DNA of 64,000 bases from Desulfosarcina widdelii (GTDB lineage Bacteria > Desulfobacterota > Desulfobacteria > Desulfobacterales > Desulfosarcinaceae), in NCBI RefSeq assembly GCF_009688965.1, contig NZ_AP021875.1, forward strand, positions 6,925,001 to 6,989,000, written 5' to 3'. Numbering within the stretch: position 1 is the first letter of the stretch; every line of letters begins with the position of its first letter. Of this stretch, positions 34,835-43,420 are shown one piece after another. Made by a program: the position numbers and the translations under genes. The notes beneath the pieces were generated by a model. The model was not told the DNA's origin and did no database searches. It was given only the letters and a program-made list of their open reading frames with translations.

Positions 34835-36310
34835 ATGAATGTGACGCCGGCCGCACCGCAAAAATTCATCCTCGACGAATGCAGATCCGACGCGCATGGT
34901 GACCAGGTAAAGACACGCATGACCGTTAATCCTATAGATGTCGCTGCAATTATACATCGGCTCGCTTTTTTCGACACGTTCACTGCGGACGAAAAGTGCC
35001 AGATTACATCCGAAGATGCCCACTTCAGGATGTATAATCCAGGAGAACTGCTGATTCGTCAGGGCAGCAGCGACCGGAGTCTGTTCATTATACTTTCCGG
35101 GAATGTGGCGGTTACCGAATCCGCCGGTGGCACCTTGCTGGCCGTTTTGCGGGCCGGCGATATTTTCGGCGAAATGGCCTTTCTAACCGATACCCGAAGA
35201 ACCGCCAATGTCGTTGCCAGGGATGCGGTGATTGCATTGAAGCTGGACCACCTGCTTTTTGAGCAGCTCTCCGCCGAAGTTCGTGAAAAATTCAAGGACA
35301 AGATCATCAAAAAGCTGGTGACGCGTCTGGAAACGGCCAACAAGGAATTGACCCGCCTCAGCGTCATGGCGGGCAATGGAACTTTCCAAATGCCGGAAAC
35401 CGTTGCCGCGCCTGCCGCCTCGTTTTCAGGAAAGCCCGAGGTTCCGGTGTTCGAATCCGGCAGGGAACTGATCCGCAAGATCGTTTCGCATACCGCCTCA
35501 CTGCCGGCCATGCCGGAGGTGATGATCAAGGTTCAGAAGCTGATCCAACTGCCGGCTACCACCCCGGCCCAACTGGCCAAAATCATCGAGACCGACCCCT
35601 CTATGGTTGCCGGTATTCTGAAAGTCGCCAATTCCGCCTATTACGGATTTCGGGGTAAGGTATCAACCATACAGCATGCATCGTCCCTGTTCGGGACCCG
35701 GCGGCTGGCGGAGCTGATCACGGCCATGAGCGCCGGCGGGGTCCTGGGGAGAGCCATGGACGGCTATGGACATAAAGCCGGTGACATGTGGCGCCATTCG
35801 ATTCTTGTGGCCTGTACGGCCAGTGAAATCGCCGCCATCGTGGCCGATGACATCCTGGACAGCGCCTATATGGCCGGTCTGCTGCACGATATCGGTAAAA
35901 TCATCCTGGATCCATACGTACGTGAACGTAAAGTGTTGTTCGACCATTATTTTTCGACCTATCCGGAAAAAACGATCCAGGAGGCGGAAGGCCATATCCT
36001 GGGATTCAATCATGCCGTCATTGCGGCGATTCTATGTGAAAAATGGAGCTTGCCGAAATCCATTGCCTTCGGCATCCGCAACCACCACCAACCATCGTCC
36101 GCCGGCGACCATCTCCTGTCCCATATTGTTCATTTTGCGGACTATCTCAGTGGTCAAACCGACAAGGAGAGAAACGGCAAAGTTCCTGCCAAATCACTGG
36201 ACGACGCCACACGGTCCATCATCCCCCTGGATCCGGATATGATAGAAACGATTGTAAAAAAGGCTCGCCAGTATACACGAAGCCTGACCGGACGCCTGGC
36301 CAAACGGTAA
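34835..36310 (+). CDS. Cyclic-nucleotide-binding / HDOD domain regulator
   Basis: 491 aa. CNBD (about residues 40-165) with phosphate-binding cassette 'GDIFGEMAFLTDTRRTA', including the conserved Glu and Arg that contact a cyclic nucleotide. A linker leads to an HDOD domain (about 205-400) with 'AGLLHDIGKIILD'. AGGAGG at 34828-34833 is too close to ATG 34835 and better spaced for GTG 34841, which may be the real start. HDOD proteins are signalling outputs of unclear biochemistry. The ligand could come from the cyclase-like protein at 9.2 kb, but that is speculation. Confidence 0.88.
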   Translation: MNVTPAAPQKFILDECRSDAHGDQVKTRMTVNPIDVAAIIHRLAFFDTFTADEKCQITSEDAHFRMYNPGELLIRQGSSDRSLFIILSGNVAVTESAGGTLLAVLRAGDIFGEMAFLTDTRRTANVVARDAVIALKLDHLLFEQLSAEVREKFKDKIIKKLVTRLETANKELTRLSVMAGNGTFQMPETVAAPAASFSGKPEVPVFESGRELIRKIVSHTASLPAMPEVMIKVQKLIQLPATTPAQLAKIIETDPSMVAGILKVANSAYYGFRGKVSTIQHASSLFGTRRLAELITAMSAGGVLGRAMDGYGHKAGDMWRHSILVACTASEIAAIVADDILDSAYMAGLLHDIGKIILDPYVRERKVLFDHYFSTYPEKTIQEAEGHILGFNHAVIAAILCEKWSLPKSIAFGIRNHHQPSSAGDHLLSHIVHFADYLSGQTDKERNGKVPAKSLDDATRSIIPLDPDMIETIVKKARQYTRSLTGRLAKR

Positions 36311-36485
36311 GGCCTGCCCGCCTTTCCACCAAAAGCCCCATTGCCGTGGAGAATAGTCCTTGAAATCGGTCGATGCGGTATAATATAATCCGTCCGTTGC
36401 ACCCGCGGCCCGCTCGACAACCATTGTACATCCCGGCGTATCAACCGGCAGTCTTTTTTCTGCCGCGCCCGGTGAGAAGGATCGC

Positions 36486-36860
36486 ATGTTTCCCGGTTTC
36501 GAAAAGATCATCGAAGCAAGAATAAAAAAGGCCCAGGACGAGGGGTCCTTTGAAAATCTTCCCGGCAGTGGTCAGCCGCTGCAACTGGAAGATGACCGGC
36601 ATATCCCGGAGGACTTGCGAATGGCGCACAAGGTCCTGAAAAATGCCGATTGTCTGCCGCCGGAGGTCCACCTTCGAAAAGAGATTCGGGCGACCGAGGA
36701 TTTGCTGGCCGGAATGACCGACACGACGCAAAAGTATCGTACCATCAAAAAGCTCAATTTTTTGATTTTAAAGCTCAATTCCACTCGAGACACTCATGCC
36801 TCGTTCGATGTCCCCCAAAGGTATTACGGCGATCTGGTCGAACGTCTCGAGAGTAAGTAA
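36486..36860 (+). CDS. DUF1992 (DnaJ homologue subfamily C member 28-like) protein
   Basis: 124 aa. The start 'MFPGFEKIIEARIKKAQDEG' and the following 'FENLPGSGQPLQLEDD' are the conserved core of DUF1992. It is mostly helical, soluble and of unknown function. It lies 11-20 bp upstream of the next small gene and may be cotranscribed with it. Confidence 0.85.
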   Translation: MFPGFEKIIEARIKKAQDEGSFENLPGSGQPLQLEDDRHIPEDLRMAHKVLKNADCLPPEVHLRKEIRATEDLLAGMTDTTQKYRTIKKLNFLILKLNSTRDTHASFDVPQRYYGDLVERLESK

Positions 36861-36880
36861 GCTTTCACCCGGTGGTTTCC

Positions 36881-37372
36881 ATGTTAGGCAAAAACAAAGA
36901 GAACGACGGTTTGGTCAAAAGCGTACTGCTTGCATATTTTATCCTGGCACTGCATGTCCTGCTGATTGCCGGTATGGCAATTCTGGTGCTTTTTTTCCGC
37001 GGTGTCGTCAACTATATGCTGTGGATTGTCCTCGGAGGCATTGCCGTTGTCGGCCTTTCCGCTTTTCTTTTTTTAAGGCGCATGCGGGCGGAAGGAAAAT
37101 CCCTTCGTGAAATGTTGAGAAATCCCGTGTTCAACGGAAGGTCCGTGGAGGTAAGCCTTCTCGGCGGCATGGCCACCGTTAAGCTTGGAGAACCCGCAAA
37201 GCCTTTGGCGATCGGACACGATGCACCGATTGATGTCCCCCGTCTTGAAGACCCGGATGTCCCGCGCAATCCGGAAGTTTCGGAACTGGCAGAACTGGCT
37301 CGTCTGCTGGAAAAAGATCTGATTACCGTCGATGAGTTCAACAGGGCCAAACGCCATCTGCTGAAGGGTTGA
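36881..37372 (+). CDS. Small membrane protein with SHOCT-like C-terminus
   Basis: About 163 aa from ATG 36881 (a GTG at 36872 is in frame). Two membrane helices (about residues 14-35 and 45-65), a cytoplasmic linker, and a C-terminal 'LARLLEKDLITVDEFNRAK' helix pair of the SHOCT type. Function is unknown. The stop overlaps a TTGACA hexamer that could be a -35 box for ddl, though no well-spaced -10 follows. Confidence 0.65.
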   Translation: MLGKNKENDGLVKSVLLAYFILALHVLLIAGMAILVLFFRGVVNYMLWIVLGGIAVVGLSAFLFLRRMRAEGKSLREMLRNPVFNGRSVEVSLLGGMATVKLGEPAKPLAIGHDAPIDVPRLEDPDVPRNPEVSELAELARLLEKDLITVDEFNRAKRHLLKG

Positions 37373-37522
37373 CAATTTCGCGCCGGCCCATAATCCACGG
37401 CAGGCGAGTGTGCCCCCTCAACCAATAATCGGTTCCGGAGCGGGACCGCCGCTTAGGGAACGGAACCACGGCTGCACCCCTGGCGCGGCCGTCGCCGCCA
37501 TCTATTCGGGAAGGAAACGCCA

Positions 37523-38479
37523 ATGATCACCAAAAAAAACATCGCTTTGATTTTCGGCGGTATTTCGTCCGAAAGAGATGTGTCTCTCAACAGCGGCAAG
37601 CAGGTCTTCGATGCCCTGGACAAAAACAAATACGAGGTCGAGACCTACGACCCCAAGGCGGATATTCCCCGGCTGGTAAGCGATGCCAAAAAAATCGACT
37701 GTGCGCTGATTATTCTGCACGGTCCTTACGGGGAAGACGGCACCGTGCAAGGTTTGCTGGACTTGCTGGATATTCCTTATCAGGGAGCCGGTGTGCTGGG
37801 CAGCGCAGTGGCCATGAATAAGTTGTTGTCCAAGCATCTTTACGAAAGGGCCGGTCTGACTGTTCCGCCTTACCGACTGGTCCAACGGGGCGAGGCCGTC
37901 AATGCGGATCGCATCGTCGAACAGCTTGGCCTGCCTGTGGTGGTGAAACCCGTGGAAACCGGATCCAGTGTGGGGATGTCCATCGTCCGACAGACCGATG
38001 GCCTGACCGCTGCGATCCAAAAGGCACTGGGCTACGGTGCCACGGCCATGATCGAGGCGTTTATCGAAGGCACGGAAATCACCTGCGGTGTGCTGGGCAA
38101 TGAAACAGTTGAGGCGCTCCCGTTGATCGAGATCATTCCGGGAGAAAGCCATGAGTTCTTCGATTACGAAGCCAAATACCAGGCCGGCGCCACCGAGGAG
38201 ATTTGCCCGGCGCGACTCGACGAGCCGTTGACCCGCAAGGCGCAGGCATGCGCCATTGCTGCCCACAAGGCCCTTTACTGCCAGGGCTACAGCCGAACGG
38301 ATATGATTCTCAAGGACGGGGATTTCTACGTTCTGGAGACCAACACCATTCCCGGTATGACGGCCACCAGCCTCTATCCGCAGTCGGCTAAGGCGGCCGG
38401 TCTATCCTTTAGCCAATTGCTGGACCGACTGATCGAGTTGGGAATGGCGGCGCGGCGGCGTCAAACGACCAGAGGATGA
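37523..38479 (+). CDS. ddl: D-alanine--D-alanine ligase
   Basis: 318 aa, ATP-grasp enzyme. N-terminal 'ALIFGGISSERDVSLNSG', central 'VVVKPVETGSSVGMSIV' and C-terminal 'VLETNTIPGMTATSLYPQ' are the family blocks. It makes the D-Ala-D-Ala dipeptide of peptidoglycan from D-alanine supplied by alr. It stands outside a mur/dcw cluster here, between small membrane-protein genes and purine biosynthesis. Confidence 0.95.
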   Translation: MITKKNIALIFGGISSERDVSLNSGKQVFDALDKNKYEVETYDPKADIPRLVSDAKKIDCALIILHGPYGEDGTVQGLLDLLDIPYQGAGVLGSAVAMNKLLSKHLYERAGLTVPPYRLVQRGEAVNADRIVEQLGLPVVVKPVETGSSVGMSIVRQTDGLTAAIQKALGYGATAMIEAFIEGTEITCGVLGNETVEALPLIEIIPGESHEFFDYEAKYQAGATEEICPARLDEPLTRKAQACAIAAHKALYCQGYSRTDMILKDGDFYVLETNTIPGMTATSLYPQSAKAAGLSFSQLLDRLIELGMAARRRQTTRG

Positions 38480-38484
38480 CAAGG

Positions 38485-38560
38485 GCTGAAAGCTCATCGC
38501 TCAAAGCTGAAAGGGAAGATCGAAGAATAAGAGCTGAAGGCTGAAAGCTTGAAGCTTAAA
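38485..38560. repeat. Purine-rich degenerate GCTGAAAG repeats
   Basis: Several imperfect copies of GCTGAAAG (38485, 38505, 38533, 38540) and related GCTCAAAG/GCTTGAAG words lie between ddl and purDE. A similar stretch (GCTCAAAGATGAAAGGTG) occurs before der at about 13831. It looks like a simple slipped-strand repeat; no function is visible. Confidence 0.5.
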
Positions 38561-38616
38561 GAAAATCTGGAAAAGTTCGGGGATGACGATATCAACGGCT
38601 AACGGAGGAGGACGCT

Positions 38617-40389
38617 ATGAAAGTGTTGGTTGTCGGTGGTGGGGGCAGGGAGCATGCTCTGGTCTGGAAAATCGCTCAAAGCAAACAGGTGAAGAAAATC
38701 TTCTGTGCACCCGGCAATGCGGGGATTGCCCGCCTGGCCAAGTGCGTCCCCATCGGTGCCGCCGATATCGATAAACTGTTGGCCTTTGCCCAGAAAGAGG
38801 AGATCGATCTCACCGTGGTGGGCCCGGAAGATCCCTTGTCCCAAGGAATTGTCGATCAATTCGAGGCTGCCGGCCTGCGTATATTCGGTGCCAGCCGGAA
38901 AGCGGCCCGGGTCGAATCCAGCAAGTCCTTCGCCAAAGCGATCATGGAAAAATACGGCATTCCCACCGCCAAGGGGCAGACGTTCACCCGCTTGGCACCG
39001 GCCCAGGCCTATGTGAAGCAAATGGGCGCGCCTCTGGTGGTCAAGGCAGATGGGCTGGCGGCTGGAAAAGGGGTGATTGTCTGCAGTACTGAGAAGATGG
39101 CCATGGATGCCCTCAAGCAGATCATGGTGGACAGGGAATTCGGCGAAGCCGGGGACCAGGTCGTCGTGGAAGAGTGCCTGGTCGGGGAAGAAGCCTCCTT
39201 TCTGGCGTTCACCGACGGCAAAACCGTCCTGCCGCTGCCCTCCTCACAGGACCACAAGCCCGTCTTCGATGACGACAAGGGGCTCAACACCGGCGGAATG
39301 GGGGCCTACTCACCCGCGCCCGTGGTGGACCAGTACCTGCACGAGCGCATCATGAACGAAATCATGATTCCCATGGTCAAGGGCATGGCCACCGAGGGCT
39401 GCCCTTACAAAGGCGTGTTGTACGCCGGACTGATGATCGACCGGGACAAGATCAAGGTCCTTGAGTTCAACGGTCGTTTCGGTGATCCGGAGGCGCAGCC
39501 GCTGCTGGTGCGCTTGCAGGACGATATCGTTCCGATCATGGAAGCGGTGATCGACGAGCGCCTGGACGCCTGCCGCCTGACTATTGATCCGCGGGCCTCG
39601 GTGTGCGTGGTGATGGCTTCGGGTGGCTATCCTGGAAAGTACAAAAAAGGATTGGAAATCAAGGGAATCGATGCGGCCAACCGCATGCGGGACGTGGTCG
39701 TGTTTCATGCCGGTACCAGCGCTAAGGGGAAGAAGATTCTCTCCCAGGGCGGACGGGTTTTAGGGGTTACGGCTTTAGGACCTACGGTGGATGCCGCCAT
39801 CAAAAAGGCGTACCAGGCGGTGGCCAAGATCGATTGGCAGGGCGTTCACTACCGCAAAGACATCGGCAAGAAAGCCCTGGTTCGTATGCAGGCGGTACCT
39901 CGGGTCGGGATTGTCATGGGCAGCGACTCGGATCTGAAAGTCATGGAAGCAGCCCTGGGGGTGTTCAAGAAATTTACGATCCCCATCGAAATGACCGTGG
40001 CTTCCGCCCACCGCAGTCCGGAGAGAGCCGCCACCTATGCCGCCACAGCCAAAGAGCGTGGGCTTCAGGTGATTATCGCCGGGGCAGGTCACGCAGCACA
40101 TCTGGCCGGCGTCCTGGCGGCCCATACCACGCTTCCGGTAATCGGCGTTCCCATCGATTCTTCCTGCCTTCAGGGAATGGACGCCCTGCTATCAACCGTT
40201 CAAATGCCGCCGGGCATTCCTGTGGCCACCGTTTCCATCGGAAAGCCGGGGGCCAAAAATGCGGCGATTCTGGCCGTGCAGATGATGGCATTGAATGACG
40301 AATCACTGGCCGACCAGTTGGCGGCTTTTAAACGGGAGATGGCTGCCGAGGTTGAAAAGAAAGCCGAAAAACTCGCCCTGTATCGATAG
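38617..40389 (+). CDS. purDE: PurD-PurE fusion: GAR synthetase / N5-CAIR mutase
   Basis: 590 aa continuous frame. Residues 1 to about 422 are PurD (phosphoribosylamine-glycine ligase): 'VLVVGGGGREHALVWKI', ATP-grasp 'VVKADGLAAGKGV' and 'LEFNGRFGDPEAQ'. Residues about 428-590 are PurE: 'GIVMGSDSDLKVMEAA', 'VASAHRSPERAA' and 'AGAGHAAHLAGVLAAHT'. The PurE half has class I (N5-CAIR mutase) features, so PurK should exist elsewhere. The two steps are not consecutive in the pathway, so the fusion points to co-regulation rather than channelling. GGAGGA precedes the start. Confidence 0.93.
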   Translation: MKVLVVGGGGREHALVWKIAQSKQVKKIFCAPGNAGIARLAKCVPIGAADIDKLLAFAQKEEIDLTVVGPEDPLSQGIVDQFEAAGLRIFGASRKAARVESSKSFAKAIMEKYGIPTAKGQTFTRLAPAQAYVKQMGAPLVVKADGLAAGKGVIVCSTEKMAMDALKQIMVDREFGEAGDQVVVEECLVGEEASFLAFTDGKTVLPLPSSQDHKPVFDDDKGLNTGGMGAYSPAPVVDQYLHERIMNEIMIPMVKGMATEGCPYKGVLYAGLMIDRDKIKVLEFNGRFGDPEAQPLLVRLQDDIVPIMEAVIDERLDACRLTIDPRASVCVVMASGGYPGKYKKGLEIKGIDAANRMRDVVVFHAGTSAKGKKILSQGGRVLGVTALGPTVDAAIKKAYQAVAKIDWQGVHYRKDIGKKALVRMQAVPRVGIVMGSDSDLKVMEAALGVFKKFTIPIEMTVASAHRSPERAATYAATAKERGLQVIIAGAGHAAHLAGVLAAHTTLPVIGVPIDSSCLQGMDALLSTVQMPPGIPVATVSIGKPGAKNAAILAVQMMALNDESLADQLAAFKREMAAEVEKKAEKLALYR

Positions 40390-41026
40390 GATCGTTAACA
40401 TCGACCCGTCCGATCCGGACAAAAACAATATTCGCAGGGCAGTTGGCGTATTGAACCAGCAGGGTGTGCTGGTATTCCCCACGACAGGCCTCTACGGTCT
40501 GGGTGCCGCCGCGTTTTCTCCCGAGGCGATACACCGCGTGTTCGCTGTCAAACGCCGGCCGCACCACATGCCGTTGCTGGTGATGGTGCCCGATTTGGAC
40601 GAAATGGGCAAGGTGGTGCGTTTCGTCCCCGATTTTGCCCGGCCGCTGATGGATTTGTGGCCCGGAGGAATTACGCTCGTCTTTGAAGCCGGGGAAGGGG
40701 TGCCTTCCCTCCTTACCGGCGGAACGGGAAAAATCGGTATCCGCATGCCGGCCCACCCGGTGGCCAAGGCCCTGGTCACAAATTTCGGTGGCCCCATTAC
40801 CGCTACCAGCGCCAACCTGTCCGGCTGCCCGGCCGTATTCGACCTGGCGAACCTTGATCCACGCATAGGTGCCGAGGTGGATTTGATTGTGGATGCCGGC
40901 GTTCTTGCCGGCGGAGCGGGGTCCACCATACTGGATGCCACATGCTGGCCACCGCGAATCATACGGGAGGGCGCCGTTTCCAGAAAGAGGATTGAGGCGG
41001 CACTGGGAACGAAGCCGTCAAATTGA
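40352..41026 (+). CDS. tsaC: L-threonylcarbamoyladenylate synthase (TsaC/Sua5 family)
   Basis: About 224 aa if started at TTG 40352. YrdC fold: 'VFPTTGLYGLGAAA', 'KRRPHHMPLLVMV', 'ATSANLSGCP'. It makes the threonylcarbamoyl-AMP used for t6A37 in tRNAs. No ATG or GTG precedes the conserved core in frame after the purDE stop, so translation must start inside purDE (TTG 40352, or a rarer codon near 40388). Coupling to purDE is likely. Its 3' end overlaps the tRNA-Leu promoter. Confidence 0.82.
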   Translation: MKRKPKNSPCIDRIVNIDPSDPDKNNIRRAVGVLNQQGVLVFPTTGLYGLGAAAFSPEAIHRVFAVKRRPHHMPLLVMVPDLDEMGKVVRFVPDFARPLMDLWPGGITLVFEAGEGVPSLLTGGTGKIGIRMPAHPVAKALVTNFGGPITATSANLSGCPAVFDLANLDPRIGAEVDLIVDAGVLAGGAGSTILDATCWPPRIIREGAVSRKRIEAALGTKPSN

Positions 41027-41055
41027 TTGACAATCGCTTAGTTTTTCCCTATATA
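41027..41055 (+). promoter_or_regulatory. Strong promoter for tRNA-Leu
   Basis: TTGACA (41027-41032), 17-bp spacer, TATATA (41050-41055), 12 bp before the tRNA. It directly follows the tsaC stop codon. Confidence 0.75.
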
Positions 41056-41066
41056 AGCCAACCCAT

Positions 41067-41153
41067 GCCGGAGTGGTGAAATTGGTAGACGCAGTGGACT
41101 CAAAATCCACCGGGGGCGACCCCGTCTCGGTTCGATTCCGAGCTCCGGCACCA
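41067..41153 (+). tRNA. tRNA-Leu (anticodon CAA)
   Basis: 87 nt, with the long variable arm of a class II tRNA. Acceptor GCCGGAG pairs with CTCCGGC; the anticodon loop CTCAAAA gives CAA at 41101-41103; T arm GGTTCGATT; CCA is encoded (41151-41153). It reads UUG codons. Confidence 0.97.
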
Positions 41154-41165
41154 TAAAGAAATCAG

Positions 41166-41198
41166 GGGGTCAGCGCATATCGCCGACCCCTTTTTTTT
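41166..41198 (+). terminator. Rho-independent terminator after tRNA-Leu
   Basis: Stem GGGGTC-A-GCG / CGC-C-GACCCC with loop CATAT, followed by eight T (41191-41198). Confidence 0.9.
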
Positions 41199-41377
41199 AT
41201 GAAAATCGGCGATTGGCCGTCAGGTTTTTAGGGTATGCCGTTTATCGTTTGCAGACGATTTTAAGTCTTCGCTTCCGGGGATTTCACGGCGACCATGAAC
41301 GAAATGCGTCTTTTGTCTAAAAAATCTTCTTGATTCTAATATAAATTCAATATATTAGGATAAAGGGAGGCTCGACA

Positions 41378-41671
41378 ATGTGGAAACAGATTAAAAAATA
41401 CATCACCATCGGTATCGTCATCGCCATCGGGTATTATATTCTGGGGCATCACTTCATCTACTACCACAAGTCCTTTTCCGTAATGCCCAAGGAGGAATTG
41501 ACGATGAAGTACACGTTCTACAGCCTGGACAGCAAGCGTCCGGAAACCATTTTGCGGGTGGATGAACTACGTTGGGCCGGAATCGGCGATATCATGGTCG
41601 AAAAGGGAATGATCTCTGAGAGCGAAATGTACCGTCTGGAGGAGAAAGCGGAGATGGCCTCCCAAGAATGA
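41378..41671 (+). CDS. Small membrane-anchored protein, unknown
   Basis: 97 aa. N-terminal membrane helix (about residues 8-24), then an approximately 70-residue soluble part with an acidic, helical C-terminus ('[18 protein letters not shown]'). GGGAGG lies 8-10 nt before the ATG. No family is recognised. It is convergent with the CNBD gene that follows; a hairpin terminator lies between. Confidence 0.65.
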   Translation: MWKQIKKYITIGIVIAIGYYILGHHFIYYHKSFSVMPKEELTMKYTFYSLDSKRPETILRVDELRWAGIGDIMVEKGMISESEMYRLEEKAEMASQE

Positions 41672-41718
41672 TGAACGCCTAAAAAGTCACATTTCCGACG
41701 GATTCGTATATATAAATT

Positions 41719-41739
41719 TCCCGCGCAGGCGGGATTTTT
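41719..41739 (+). terminator. Short hairpin terminator between convergent genes
   Basis: TCCCGC-GCAG-GCGGGA followed by TTTTT. It lies between the stops at 41671 and 41738 and overlaps the latter by 2 nt. The hairpin word also matches the core of the dispersed repeats, and CTAAAAAGTCA at about 41683 resembles their arm, so it may be a decayed copy doing terminator duty. Confidence 0.5.
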
Positions 41740-42238
41740 ACCCCATGGGCAGCATGTTGTCCGCCAGCCGGCTGGATGCTTTTTTCAGATTTACGCTCAG
41801 CAGGTTGGCCAAACCCTTAAGAATATTTACCCCGATATCCACCTGTTTCTCCATAATTTCCTCGAAAGCGGCACGCTCGAAAACAGCCAACCTGACCTTC
41901 GACCGTGCGATCACCGTTGAAGATCGCGGAAAATTATTGATGATGGACATCTCTCCGATGGACCGCCCTCGGCGCAACGTTGCTCTGACGTCAAAGCTGT
42001 CGGGGCCGGTTTTCTTGGTCACATCCAATTCACCGCTTTCAATAAAACAGACAAAATCGGCTTTGTCCCATTCTTTGAACAGGGTGTCTCCGGGGTCGAG
42101 TTCCACGAAATCCATGCGGGCGGCAACCTGAGAAAGATCGTCTCTTTCAAGAAATACAAAAAGGGGAAGGTTGATGATGAAATCAATCAGATTCTTTTCC
42201 TTATCCATTCCGTTTGGGATCCTTTTTTCCATTTTCAC
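41738..42238 (-). CDS. Stand-alone cyclic-nucleotide-binding domain protein
   Basis: 166 aa, one CNBD with 'GDTLFKEWDKADFVCFIESG' and phosphate cassette 'GRSIGEMSIINNFPRSSTVIA', where Glu and Arg are retained. No DNA-binding domain is present, so it is not a CRP-type activator; it may act by protein contact. The start is uncertain: 42238 and 42232 lack a Shine-Dalgarno, while ATG 42208 has AAAAGGA about 11 nt upstream. Confidence 0.82.
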   Translation of the reverse strand: MKMEKRIPNGMDKEKNLIDFIINLPLFVFLERDDLSQVAARMDFVELDPGDTLFKEWDKADFVCFIESGELDVTKKTGPDSFDVRATLRRGRSIGEMSIINNFPRSSTVIARSKVRLAVFERAAFEEIMEKQVDIGVNILKGLANLLSVNLKKASSRLADNMLPMG

Positions 42239-42484
42239 ATTTAATATATCGACACTTACAAGGGTTTAGGGACTGATACCTCTACAAATAAAAACTCTGG
42301 AGATTTAAGATAAAAACGGCTACAAACGATCCTCTCGGTACCTTTTTTATCGGCACCAGAGATGGGTACTTTAGCCTGTTGCCAATGAGGAGCGAACAAC
42401 TCCTTTTTCCCGGGCATACAATAGGTGTTGAAGGCAGTTCGTTAGCCAGTCAGACGGTTTTGTAAACTATCGGAGACAGGCGTT

Positions 42485-43420
42485 TTGACGATCACTTACT
42501 TAAAATTATTGATGACCGCCATTTTTTGGGGAGGCACCTTTGTATCCGGCCGGATGCTGGCCGAATCCATCCCTCCTTTTTCAGCCGCTTTTATTCGATT
42601 TTTCATTGCCGCGGTGTGTCTGTATGCCATCATCGCCGGACGGGAAGGATCTATTCCAAGACTGGAGAGGCGGCATTTCTTACCGGTGACATTGTTGGGG
42701 CTTACTGGCGTTTTTGCCTATAATACCTTTTTCTTCAGCGGATTGAAGCTTGTTGCGGCAAGCCGGGCATCCATTATCATCGCCAATAATCCCATTATTA
42801 TTTCCATTCTTTCGTCACTGTTTTTCAAGGAGAAACTGTCTCCGACCAAGGTCGCCGGAATTTGTATTTCCGTTTCCGGCGCCGTTATCGCCATCTCCCG
42901 GGGAAATCCCCTGGCTCTTTTTGCCGGCGGTATCGGGAGGGGTGATTTTTTTATTTTCGGTTGTGTGCTGAGCTGGGCTGCATACTCGTTGCTGGGAAAA
43001 CGCGTGATGCAGGACCTGGCGCCGCTAAGCGCAGTGGCCCATTCGGCGGCCATTGGCATGCTGGCGCTGCTGATTCCCGCATGCTTTGAGGGAATGCCCG
43101 CCGCGTTGCCGACCTATTCGTGGGCCGATTGGTGCAATCTGGCTTACCTGGGTTGGTTTGGGACCGTACTGGGGTTTGTCTGGTATTACGAAGGTATTCA
43201 GGCCATCGGCCCATCACGGGCCAGCCTGTTCATCAATTTCGTACCCATCAGCGCCATTTGCCTGGCCCATGTCATTTTAAATGAACCGTTGACGCTGTCG
43301 CTGATGATTGGAGGCGCTATGGTGGTCGCGGGTGTCAGTTTGAACCATATGACCACAACCGTCTCTTGGCGATCTCGGCTAACAACAACAGATCGAATAC
43401 CCATGAAAAGGAGAACATGA
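42485..43420 (+). CDS. EamA/DMT-family transporter
   Basis: 311 aa, about ten membrane helices in two EamA repeats, with the family's opening 'MTAIFWGGTFVSGRML'. The start is TTG 42485 with GGAG about 10 nt upstream. The substrate is unknown; DMT exporters commonly move amino acids or other metabolites. The stop overlaps the next gene's start (ATGA). Confidence 0.85.
   Translation: MTITYLKLLMTAIFWGGTFVSGRMLAESIPPFSAAFIRFFIAAVCLYAIIAGREGSIPRLERRHFLPVTLLGLTGVFAYNTFFFSGLKLVAASRASIIIANNPIIISILSSLFFKEKLSPTKVAGICISVSGAVIAISRGNPLALFAGGIGRGDFFIFGCVLSWAAYSLLGKRVMQDLAPLSAVAHSAAIGMLALLIPACFEGMPAALPTYSWADWCNLAYLGWFGTVLGFVWYYEGIQAIGPSRASLFINFVPISAICLAHVILNEPLTLSLMIGGAMVVAGVSLNHMTTTVSWRSRLTTTDRIPMKRRT

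Noticed and set aside
36486-37372. Selenocysteine or frameshifted gene across the DUF1992/SHOCT pair
   Set aside because: Both genes are complete by themselves with separate starts and no in-frame TGA continuation.
38485-38560. Possible CRISPR-like array
   Set aside because: Units are 8-10 bp, imperfect, without regular spacers; a simple degenerate repeat. No CRISPR array or cas gene was seen anywhere in the window.
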